A stretch of DNA of 64,000 nt from Halobaculum saliterrae. GTDB lineage: Archaea > Halobacteriota > Halobacteria > Halobacteriales > Haloferacaceae. The stretch lies in contig NZ_WUUS01000003.1 of the NCBI RefSeq assembly GCF_009831625.1, positions 124,001-188,000 of the forward strand. The letters are read 5' to 3'. A program made the position numbers and the translations under genes. This document shows, piece by piece, positions 8,479-14,561 of this stretch (positions are counted from its first letter, which is position 1; every line of letters starts with the position of its first letter). The notes beneath the pieces were generated by a model. It did no database searches and was not told the DNA's origin. It saw nothing but the letters and a program-made list of their open reading frames with translations.

Positions 8479-9099
8479 TCACCCGATATCGCCGAATCGC
8501 AGGTCGTGCCTGCCGTCGGTTATCTCGACCAGTTCGCTGTGGAGGAACTGGTTCGCCATCGCCTCGCCGATCCGCTCTCGGTCGATCATCGCTCCCAGCG
8601 CTCGCTTCAGGCCTGCGAACTGCCCGCAAAGATAGTCGTCACCGGCTGGCTCGCCGTCACACCAGCGAACGGTCCGAACGGCGCCGTAGCCCAGCGTCGG
8701 GGCGTCGTCGATACGGTCGCTCTCGTACTGCAGCCCGAACCACAGCGTGCGGTACGCCGTCACCTCGAACCTCGAGTCGACGACGTACAGCGCCTCGTGG
8801 TGGAGGTAATCGAGGAGATCAGTCAAGACGGTTGCGAGGGTGACGCCCGTCTCCAGCGGCAGAACATCAACCTGCGTGTCCTGACCGCGGCCGTACTCGT
8901 CGGCGACCGTCTCCGGATCGACGCCGTCGGTGAGCGCTTCGTGCATCCGGCGTGCTCGACCCGACGAGTCGTCGGCTCCGTACGGTGTCCGCGGGGTGAG
9001 GGCGTGTTTCAGACGAAGGCCGTTCGCACCCCAGTGCGAGTAGTGGATGTTGTACGTGCTATCCGCCCGTTCGTACGCAACGAGTGCTCGGTGTCCCAT
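8479..9099 (-). CDS. conserved haloarchaeal protein, DUF6735-like
   Basis: 206 residues from ATG 9099 (MGHRALVAYERAD). The opening segment, with SHWGANGLRLKHALT, matches a family found widely on haloarchaeal plasmids and chromosomes that I recall as DUF6735. No catalytic motif is evident. It ends in a charged tail. The 31-nt hairpin leader sits 22 nt upstream, and the six bases before its ATG (GATTCC) resemble those before the next leader-bearing gene (GATTCG at 10230). Function unknown. Confidence 0.8.
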   Translation of the reverse strand: MGHRALVAYERADSTYNIHYSHWGANGLRLKHALTPRTPYGADDSSGRARRMHEALTDGVDPETVADEYGRGQDTQVDVLPLETGVTLATVLTDLLDYLHHEALYVVDSRFEVTAYRTLWFGLQYESDRIDDAPTLGYGAVRTVRWCDGEPAGDDYLCGQFAGLKRALGAMIDRERIGEAMANQFLHSELVEITDGRHDLRFGDIG

Positions 9100-9120
9100 G
9101 GAATCCGAGGGACGACTGGT

Positions 9121-9151
9121 ACGCCCCTCGCCCGTCACGGGGCACACAAAC
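9121..9151 (-). promoter_or_regulatory. 31-nt hairpin leader, copy in front of the DUF6735-like gene
   Basis: GTTTGT fills columns 1-6. GCCCC (9-13) pairs perfectly with GGGGC (25-29), and the loop is GTGACGGGCGA. Column 1 is 52 nt before ATG 9099. Column pair 11/27 is C-G. Confidence 0.75.
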
Positions 9152-9270
9152 CCGCAGATCTCGCGGTACGGATCGGTATCGATACCTACCTTTCATCATG
9201 GATAGCCTGAAATTCCATACCAGGTGTGGCGCCCCCGGCTGACAGTCGGTCACCGGTCGGCACCGAGCGA

Positions 9271-10230
9271 TCACGTATCGTGAGGGCTGTCGCGACAGGG
9301 GTACGCCTCATCGATTGCGGTGTGAATCGTTTCCGCGGTTGAGCTGATCCGTTCCAACCGCTCGCGGATCACCGTCGTGTCGTCGCCGGCCCACGAGGCC
9401 AGATAGAACGCCGACCCGCTCGCATCCACCCCGCACGCTCGTGCGACCACGTACGCGACCGCCTCGGCCTCCACCTCCCGCTTCGCCCGTTCGGTCTCGT
9501 CGTCGACGCCGACATGCAACTGGGCGTGTGCGTACTCGTGGACGAGTGTTCGCGCGAGGTCCGCCCGGTTCGATCGGTCTCGCACCTCGATCACCGGCGT
9601 CTCACCGGGTCCACGCGCCGGCCGACAGATCCCGTTCGCGTCCCCGTGCTCCCACGCACCGTCGGCGACGATCTCGACCGACGCCCCGAGTTGTGAGGCG
9701 GCGTCGATTAGGCGCTCGACGAGGTCGCCCGCCTCACCGGTCGCTTCGTGATCCAGCTCCGGCAGCGGCTCGCCCTCCGTCTGTGAGATGTCGAACACGG
9801 GCACCGGCCGGAACCCGACCACCCCCTCGTCCCACTCCTCGGGCGGCGTCGCGTCGTACTCGCAGTCGCTGTCTGCGTGGTACGACGGCGCGTTCTCACA
9901 TTCGGGACACCGCGTCGTGATGATCGGCGCCCAGATCCAGATCGCCGATGCTCCCTCCTGCACCTGCCGGTCGAACTCCTCCTGCCACGCCCGATACCCC
10001 GCAACCCGCCTCGCGTCGGGCTGTTGTTGCGTGATCAGCATCGTGTTTCGTGCCGAGTAGTCGTGGAACCGACTCTGGACGTCGAGCCACGCCTGGAACG
10101 CCTCACTCGCCCGTGCGTCCTCGGTCGCGGTCACGAGGTCGTCGATCCACTGGTCGATCGCGCTGTGCATCTCGTCGCGTCTGGAGTCGGTCTCGTCGAA
10201 GGAGACCGTGGGATCACTCGAAGCCATCAT
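9271..10230 (-). CDS. ArdC-like ssDNA-binding domain fused to M78 (ImmA/IrrE) metallopeptidase
   Basis: 319 residues from ATG 10230 (or 10227). The N-terminal ~150 residues resemble the ArdC antirestriction single-strand DNA-binding domain (FHDYSARNTMLITQQ...RVAGYRAWQEEF), with an inserted cysteine pair (RCPEC). Residues ~180-290 form a zincin domain with HEYAH at 231-235 and a following glutamate-rich helix (VEAEAVAYVVA). ArdC proteins shield incoming single-stranded plasmid DNA during conjugation, and M78 domains cleave repressors or antirestriction partners. This agrees with a transferable element. It carries the hairpin leader. Confidence 0.88.
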   Translation of the reverse strand: MMASSDPTVSFDETDSRRDEMHSAIDQWIDDLVTATEDARASEAFQAWLDVQSRFHDYSARNTMLITQQQPDARRVAGYRAWQEEFDRQVQEGASAIWIWAPIITTRCPECENAPSYHADSDCEYDATPPEEWDEGVVGFRPVPVFDISQTEGEPLPELDHEATGEAGDLVERLIDAASQLGASVEIVADGAWEHGDANGICRPARGPGETPVIEVRDRSNRADLARTLVHEYAHAQLHVGVDDETERAKREVEAEAVAYVVARACGVDASGSAFYLASWAGDDTTVIRERLERISSTAETIHTAIDEAYPCRDSPHDT

Positions 10231-10260
10231 CGAATCCGGGACCCGTCGAGATTCGTCGGG

Positions 10261-10291
10261 ACGCGCCCCGCCCGCCAGGGCGCAAACAAAC
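10261..10291 (-). promoter_or_regulatory. 31-nt hairpin leader, copy in front of the ArdC/M78 gene
   Basis: GTTTGT fills columns 1-6. GCGCC (9-13) pairs with GGCGC (25-29), and the loop holds GGCGGGCG, a variant with G instead of A at column 17. Column 1 is 61 nt before ATG 10230. Column pair 11/27 is G-C. Confidence 0.72.
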
Positions 10292-10353
10292 TCGCTGATG
10301 GCCGAGCACCTCGAACAAGAGCCGAGCGAAACCGACTGGTCTGTCACCGAGTG

Positions 10354-10599
10354 CTACACAGGCGACGACGGCCGTCTCCGACGACGTGAGCGTCCCGGCT
10401 TCGGACGCGGGATACAGAATCTCCGATCTGCCCTGTTCTCATACGTCATCTGCACCAGCCTATCGAGCTCGTTTCGAAGTTCGATCGTTGTTGTGGGGGT
10501 CGTCTCATCCCTCACAGACGAACAGAGAGGGAAACGAGGATACTGTCGTTCCTCCGACATCAAAAGGATTGGAGTGAGCAATTCGCAACAGCATCCCAT
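10354..10599 (-). CDS. possible small hypothetical protein
   Basis: 81 codons from ATG 10599, or 68 from ATG 10560. The segment YPRFPLCSSVRDETTPTTT and the LRNELDRLVQMTYENRADR helix read like coding sequence. The arginine-rich C-terminal tail looks out of frame, so a frameshift after the helix is possible. A CTTTTTAC string at 10623-10629 is at TATA distance from ATG 10599, but also lies just past the VapC stop. Not recognised. Confidence 0.35.
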   Translation of the reverse strand: MGCCCELLTPILLMSEERQYPRFPLCSSVRDETTPTTTIELRNELDRLVQMTYENRADRRFCIPRPKPGRSRRRRRPSSPV

Positions 10600-10622
10600 C
10601 AGTACCCTTGGAGTAGAAGTAG

Positions 10623-10629
10623 TAAAAAG
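10623..10629 (-). promoter_or_regulatory. CTTTTTA string: TATA box or poly-T terminator
   Basis: It lies 24-30 nt past the VapC stop codon and 24-30 nt before ATG 10599. It could end the vapBC transcript, start the small gene, or both. Confidence 0.4.
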
Positions 10630-10652
10630 AGAATTTCAACCGTGTCGCTGAG

Positions 10653-11057
10653 TCAGTATGTGACAACCCCTAATCCGTCGACCCCTTGGAAATCGGAATC
10701 ATTCGAAATGACCGGTTCATCGAGGAGGAGTCCATGAGCAGCGACGACGGAATCCGCCCCGTCGAGCTGTGCTGCTGAATCGGACGTGATGTGATGTCCA
10801 TTCAGCTCGCCCGCTCGCCGAGCTACCTGAGATGTCAACTCCAACGTTGATCGACTCGTACTAAGTCGCTCGTAGAGCATCCGCAGCTGCTCGGCCGTGT
10901 CGGTATCAGCTGCGTTCCCGATTCCAGTATACGCCTCCCAGACGACAGCAGTCGGGATTCGGATCGGGATTCCGTCTTCTTCAAGCTCTGCTGCCTTCGC
11001 TCTCGCATCTTCGTCCCGATCGACGAGCGCTCCGAGAGACTGTGTATCGAGAATCAT
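10653..11057 (-). CDS. vapC: VapC-like PIN-domain toxin
   Basis: 134 residues. PIN-domain ribonucleases cleave RNA with four acidic residues around Mg2+. Visible here are Asp4 (MILDTQS), Glu in VVWEAYTGIG (~41), Asp in LDGADSVVAAHG (~100) and Asp in SNDSDFQGV (~120). The length is typical for VapC. Its ATG overlaps the stop of the upstream antitoxin gene (TGA 11056-11054), the usual coupled arrangement. The antitoxin has a nonsense codon, so either the toxin is unopposed, a truncated antitoxin restarts downstream, or another locus neutralises it. Confidence 0.88.
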   Translation of the reverse strand: MILDTQSLGALVDRDEDARAKAAELEEDGIPIRIPTAVVWEAYTGIGNAADTDTAEQLRMLYERLSTSRSTLELTSQVARRAGELNGHHITSDSAAQLDGADSVVAAHGLLLDEPVISNDSDFQGVDGLGVVTY

Positions 11058-11269
11058 TCGTGCGTGGGCGGCGTCGCGCCCACGGCCCCATCTGTCGCTT
11101 CTTCGACGCTGAAATCCAAATCAAGTTCGGCAGCGTCATCAGCAAAGTCCGTAAGAGAGTAGCCGCCGACGAGCCGATCCAATGTCTCTGAGAGCGTTTC
11201 TCCGTCCTTATTCTCGCTCTGCACCCGTGCTTAGAGGTCCTCGCTGATCCGGATTTGTTTCGTTCCCAT
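11054..11269 (-). pseudogene. vapB: VapB-like antitoxin with premature stop
   Basis: From ATG 11269 the frame reads MGTKQIRISEDL, then TAA at 11233-11231, then continues ARVQSENKDGETLSETLDRL..SLTDFADDAAELDLDF to a stop overlapping vapC. The uninterrupted reading would be 71 residues with an N-terminal ribbon DNA-binding part and an acidic C-terminal toxin-binding tail. A Tyr codon (TAC or TAT) to TAA change is the simplest cause. GTG 11224 could restart translation, leaving the toxin-binding part without the DNA-binding end. Confidence 0.85.
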
Positions 11270-11467
11270 ACAGACTCGTTGACGCCGTTGACAGTTCAGC
11301 CTACCGCCGCGTGTTGGACGTCAGGATCGAGCCTCGATGCTTCCCGTGGTTTAGTCGGAGACTCTCACTCGACCATCGGCCTGAGAGGGTCGTGGCTGCG
11401 CGCACAGCGACCGCAGGGAGCGAGCACGGAGCGGTGGGTGGGGCGGCGGGGTTTGGGCGGTCTGGCA

Positions 11468-11480
11468 CAAAATAAAAAAA
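11468..11480 (-). terminator. poly-T terminator of the OB-fold gene
   Basis: Minus-strand TTTTTTTATTTTG about 20 nt after the stop at 11499. It is the only long T tract nearby and fits archaeal T-rich, factor-independent termination. Confidence 0.6.
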
Positions 11481-11498
11481 GAGGAGGCGCCGCCCCAG

Positions 11499-12359
11499 TT
11501 ACTTCCACCAACGGCCGCGCTCGGGAAAGTGGACCGACGTCGACCGCGTCACAGCCAGCGAGACGCGTCCCTCGTACCAGTTCCGCGCCGCACCGCGGAG
11601 ACACACCCGTTCGCCCTCGTGCATCCACGGAGCGTTCGACTTCTTCCAGACCGTCACCCGGGTTGTCCCGCTCTCGTCGGCGACGAGTCCGACCTGCGCG
11701 ATACTCGGATGCGACGGCTCCCACAGCGTCTCGACACGGCCTGCAATGCTCACTTCGTGTCGTGACACCTCCTCCAGTTCGTCGATCGGGATGACCGTTC
11801 CTGGCCGCCGTCGCTCGGCCTCTGTCACGGCTACGCTCGCGCTGAGGACGCCCTTTCCTTGTTGAACCTTCTCAGCCAGTCGCCGACTCACGGCCGCCCG
11901 TGTCCCGCTCTCGCGCACGTCTCGGGCGATCCGCTTGGCTTGCTCGTTCACTGCCGCCAGCTCCTCACGACCCAGCGTTTCCCGTGGGTCGCGTCCCGGC
12001 TCGAACGCCGGCTCCACGCTCGCCGCTCGCTCCCGGAACTCACGGGCCGACTCTGCCGCCCGCTCACGTGTACACACCCGACTGCCCTGCTCGCGCAGCG
12101 AGGACTGCGTCCGCCGCCGCTCGCGCGTTCGCTCCTTCTCCGCCTCACGGGCCTCCCACTTCTCCTGGGCTTCCAGCGTCATCCCGTACGGGTGATCCAG
12201 CTCGTCCGTGTCGGCGACCTTCTCGATCGCCTCCGAATCGACCTTCGCCTGCGTCCGCAACTCGACTGTCGCCCGCAGCTCCGGCTCGTCGTCCGCGACA
12301 TCTTGGTTACCGCTCGATACTGCCGAATCCTTTTCATCGAAGACACGATTACGTTCCAT
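11499..12359 (-). CDS. OB-fold (RPA-like) DNA-binding protein with coiled N-terminus
   Basis: 286 residues from ATG 12359. Residues ~55-190 are highly charged and probably helical or coiled (EAQEKWEAREAEKERTRERRRTQ...). Residues ~195-280 form an RPA-type OB fold: SIAGRVETLWEPSHPSIAQVGLV, TRVTVWKKS, GERVCLRGA, YEGRVSLAVT. Such fusions are common on haloarchaeal plasmids and probably bind single-stranded DNA during replication or transfer. A perfect 8-bp hairpin with loop TTGGGG occupies its 5' leader, but it lacks the GTTTGT of the 31-nt family. A poly-T terminator follows. Confidence 0.8.
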   Translation of the reverse strand: MERNRVFDEKDSAVSSGNQDVADDEPELRATVELRTQAKVDSEAIEKVADTDELDHPYGMTLEAQEKWEAREAEKERTRERRRTQSSLREQGSRVCTRERAAESAREFRERAASVEPAFEPGRDPRETLGREELAAVNEQAKRIARDVRESGTRAAVSRRLAEKVQQGKGVLSASVAVTEAERRRPGTVIPIDELEEVSRHEVSIAGRVETLWEPSHPSIAQVGLVADESGTTRVTVWKKSNAPWMHEGERVCLRGAARNWYEGRVSLAVTRSTSVHFPERGRWWK

Positions 12360-12447
12360 TGCAGACCTCGAAGGCGCTCGCGACGCGCCCGACATCCCGC
12401 GCCCCAACGCGGGATTTCCTCACGGACCACGCCGACCAGTCACGACT

Positions 12448-12502
12448 GCGCGCTCTCGCTCGCGCCTTCGCGAGCGCCCTGTGGGCGCGAGCGAGAGCGC
12501 GC
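12448..12502. repeat. 19-bp perfect inverted repeat with 17-nt loop
   Basis: Left arm GCGCGCTCTCGCTCGCGCC (12448-12466) is the exact reverse complement of 12484-12502. The loop (TTCGCGAGCGCCCTGTG) includes GCGAGCGC, related to the arms. It could be a protein-binding site, a terminator or a relic of a mobile repeat. Confidence 0.85.
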
Positions 12503-12536
12503 CCGCGACGGTGACCCCAACCAGCGCCGCGCGGCG

Positions 12537-12561
12537 TCTCACCGAGCGAAGCGAGGTGAGA
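12537..12561. repeat. modular hairpin 1 (loop GAGCGAAGCGA)
   Basis: Stem TCTCACC / GGTGAGA, loop GAGCGAAGCGA. First of three hairpins in 118 nt that have different stems but nearly the same loop. Confidence 0.8.
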
Positions 12562-12563
12562 GT

Positions 12564-12590
12564 CGGGACACGAACGGAGTGAGTGTCCCG
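12564..12590. repeat. modular hairpin 2 (loop GAACGGAGTGA)
   Basis: Stem CGGGACAC / GTGTCCCG (8 bp), loop GAACGGAGTGA. The stem is unrelated to hairpin 1, and the loop differs at only three positions. Confidence 0.8.
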
Positions 12591-12628
12591 AACAGCCGCC
12601 CGGTGCGAGCGCCCAGCGGAGTATGCGT

Positions 12629-12654
12629 CGGGGGTGAGCGACAGCGAGCCCCCG
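12629..12654. repeat. modular hairpin 3 (loop GAGCGACAGCGA)
   Basis: Stem CGGGGG(T) / (G)CCCCCG, loop GAGCGACAGCGA. The loop matches hairpin 1 with one inserted base. Confidence 0.75.
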
Positions 12655-12843
12655 GCGGATACCCGCTGGCGCCGAGGGCACATGCACTTCAGCCCGGAAT
12701 GGCGCGACTTCAGGGAGCGCCACACGCCCGGAATGGTCGGTCGCGAGCGACGCGGAGGGCGGCAGCGGCGAGCGGGGCGAGCCGAAAACGTGTCATTGGT
12801 CACAAACCGAACCGCTTTGCGTCGGCCGTCGGCAGACCAACGC

Positions 12844-13659
12844 ATGTCGACGGCACCATGGCGGTACATCGGCGTGGACTGGGACTCTGGAGCGTGGGTC
12901 GCAGTCGGCTATCCGACGGATGGAGAGCCCGCCATCGAGATCTTCGATACGATCGACGAGCTGTGGCAGGAACACGGCGATAGCGCCAACCGGATCGTCG
13001 TCGACATCCCGATCGGTCTGTGCGGGTCACTTGACGACCCAGGCGACTGTCTCAAACATGACGAGACTCTCTCCCGACGGTGTGATCGCCTCGCTCGCAA
13101 GGTGATCGGTCCCCGCTCGTCGTCGGTGTTCCCGGCCCCCTGCAGCGCGGCCGTCAACGCAGCGAGCAATAACGCGGCAACCTACAGCGAGATCAACGAG
13201 ACGAACCGAGAGCACACGGGAAAGGGCCTCACGCAACAGGCTGCAAGCATTGCGGATGGAATCCGTCAGGTCGATGCGTTGCTGGAGACGACGGCCGCAG
13301 ACGAGACGGTCGTCGAGGGGCATCCAGAAGTCTGCTTCAGAGCGTTCGCCGACGAGGACCTCCAGTTCAACAAGTCGACCGTCCAAGGAATGGTTACGCG
13401 ATTGGATGCGATGGCGGCGAGTACCGAGTACGAACCAGGTAGTTGGCGGGACTTAGCCCGCCAGCTCGATGGGAACCCTGGTATCGGGACCGACGACCTA
13501 ATCGACGCTCTCGGACTGGCGCTAACAGCCCGCGCCGGTCCTGATGAAATTCAAACGCTCCCGAACACCGAGTCGCTCCCGACCGACACGCGAGGGCGAC
13601 CGATGCGGATAGTTTATCGCCGGTCAGAGCCGTTCGCGGTCGAGCTGTCCGCGAACTGA
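12844..13659 (+). CDS. DUF429 family protein
   Basis: 271 residues from ATG 12844. The frame is open further upstream, but that part is the hairpin region. DUF429 is an RNase H-like-fold family of unknown function. Visible elements are the N-terminal YIGVDWDSGAWVAV, IVVDIPIGL, a cysteine-rich CDRLARKVIGPRSSSVFPAPC segment and VEGHPEVCFRAFA, with a late DDLIDALGLALTARAG helix, all typical. It is expressed divergently from the OB-fold gene. The 3' end overlaps the convergent zinc-protein gene by 46 nt. Confidence 0.85.
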   Translation: MSTAPWRYIGVDWDSGAWVAVGYPTDGEPAIEIFDTIDELWQEHGDSANRIVVDIPIGLCGSLDDPGDCLKHDETLSRRCDRLARKVIGPRSSSVFPAPCSAAVNAASNNAATYSEINETNREHTGKGLTQQAASIADGIRQVDALLETTAADETVVEGHPEVCFRAFADEDLQFNKSTVQGMVTRLDAMAASTEYEPGSWRDLARQLDGNPGIGTDDLIDALGLALTARAGPDEIQTLPNTESLPTDTRGRPMRIVYRRSEPFAVELSAN

Positions 13660-13973
13660 ACAGCATGATCCTCGGGGTCGCGCGTCCAGTGGGTCGCCGG
13701 CCCGTCCGGGCTACACTCGCCACACAGTTGGATCACGCCGTCCAGACGGCCGACCTCAACGCGGAACGAGGTGAGGGCCGCCGCGGTATCGAGGCCGAGC
13801 CCACAGCCGTCACATGCGACCAGGTCGGCCCGTTGTGCCGTCCGCTCGCGGACCGCACAGTCGACGCAGATCGGATGCGTCACGAGGTCGTCGACGCCCC
13901 ACGTGTGGGCGTCCCCGACATCAACCCCGGGCCCGGCGTCACAGAAGGCACAGCCGGTCACGGTGCGTCTCAT
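13614..13973 (-). CDS. small zinc-ribbon-like protein with four CxxC pairs
   Basis: 119 residues with CAFC (8-11), CVDC (~36), CDGC (~54) and CGEC (~85), enough for two zinc sites. It starts at ATG 13973, which overlaps the stop of the upstream 96-residue gene by 4 nt (ATGA), so the two are translationally coupled. Small multi-CxxC proteins are abundant in haloarchaea and elements, but their roles are mostly unknown. I do not recognise a named family. Confidence 0.75.
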   Translation of the reverse strand: MRRTVTGCAFCDAGPGVDVGDAHTWGVDDLVTHPICVDCAVRERTAQRADLVACDGCGLGLDTAAALTSFRVEVGRLDGVIQLCGECSPDGPATHWTRDPEDHAVQFADSSTANGSDRR

Positions 13974-14260
13974 TCGTCCACCCCGCCGCCGGTTCGTGCC
14001 GTCGCCCAGCCACGGTGAAACGCTGCCAACTGGCGCCGCGACCGGAACGCAACGCCCGACAGATTGTGGACGAATACCCGCGGGTCGGAACGTGCCGTGA
14101 CGACGTCGGCGGCGATGAGATCGTCGACGAGCTCCCGAGCAAACGCCGCGGTCACGTCGGCCGTCTCGACCCGGTCGGCATCCCGGTCCCGGGCGAGCTG
14201 TTCACGTTCGAAGCGGTCGCGGTCTGTCCGTGCGTCCTCGAAGTGGTCAAAGTCAGTCAT
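13970..14260 (-). CDS. small hypothetical protein of the element
   Basis: 96 residues from ATG 14260. It is highly charged, with a helical N-terminal half (TDRDRFEREQLARDRDADRVE) followed by VTAAFARELVDDLIAADVVTARSDPRVFVHNLSG, which could be a winged-helix-like fold. It forms a two-gene operon with the downstream CxxC protein (4-nt overlap). It is preceded by a copy of the 31-nt hairpin leader and is divergent from the transfer ATPase gene. Not recognised. Confidence 0.7.
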   Translation of the reverse strand: MTDFDHFEDARTDRDRFEREQLARDRDADRVETADVTAAFARELVDDLIAADVVTARSDPRVFVHNLSGVAFRSRRQLAAFHRGWATARTGGGVDE

Positions 14261-14281
14261 AACAATGCGACACGCCACAAC

Positions 14282-14312
14282 GCGCGCCGCACCCGTCGCG
14301 GCGCCGACAAAC
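14282..14312 (-). promoter_or_regulatory. 31-nt hairpin leader, copy in front of the 96-residue gene
   Basis: GTTTGT fills columns 1-6. GCGCC (9-13) pairs with GGCGC (25-29), extended to 7 bp by columns 14-15 with 23-24, and the loop is GACGGGT. Column 1 is 52 nt before ATG 14260. This is the cleanest stem of the five, and column pair 11/27 is G-C. Confidence 0.78.
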
Positions 14313-14561
14313 AACCACGCGGGCGGGACCGCCCGGGGCCGACCGGTCGCTCCGGCCCGGCCGAGGCAAGCACCCACGGCGCGCAGCGAGGCCCGGCCGG
14401 GCGAGCGGTCGGGGGCGGGCACTCCGTTTCACCCCACCGAACACTGTGTCCCGCCGTGAGTACTTCGCCGGTCACCGAGAGCGACACGTACGATGCACAT
14501 CGCTCACAGCACGAATGCCCCGCACCGGACGCCAACAACAAGTCCGGCCGACAGTTGACCG
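14313..14561. other. gene-free region between divergent operons
   Basis: It contains two GCCCGGCCG direct/inverted repeats (about 14353-14400) and the second copy of the 15-nt shared sequence (14452-14466). It must hold the promoter of the ATPase gene, but no convincing TATA box is visible. Confidence 0.5.
14452..14466 (+). promoter_or_regulatory. 15-nt sequence shared with the pilin-like operon upstream region
   Basis: CGCCGTGAGTACTTC, identical to 1104-1090 on the minus strand. It lies 95 nt before ATG 14562. Confidence 0.4.

Larger units (their letters stand above)
12360..12843. other. 484-nt gene-free gap full of inverted repeats
   Basis: Between the OB-fold gene and the divergent DUF429 gene I see no coding sequence. 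It holds one 19-bp perfect inverted repeat and three shorter hairpins with related loops (listed separately), plus further GC-rich palindromic stretches to about 12780. Confidence 0.7.

Noticed and set aside
11365-11724. 119-codon minus-strand frame overlapping the OB-fold gene end
   Set aside because: It is a shadow in another frame across the terminator and the OB-fold C-terminus.
12327-12400. sixth copy of the 31-nt leader in front of the OB-fold gene
   Set aside because: A perfect hairpin (ATCCCGCG stem, TTGGGG loop) is there, but GTTTGT and the RCGGGYG loop are missing and columns do not align.
14313-14561. origin of transfer (oriT) between the divergent operons
   Set aside because: GC-rich repeats are present, but there is no relaxase gene or nick-site signature to support it.
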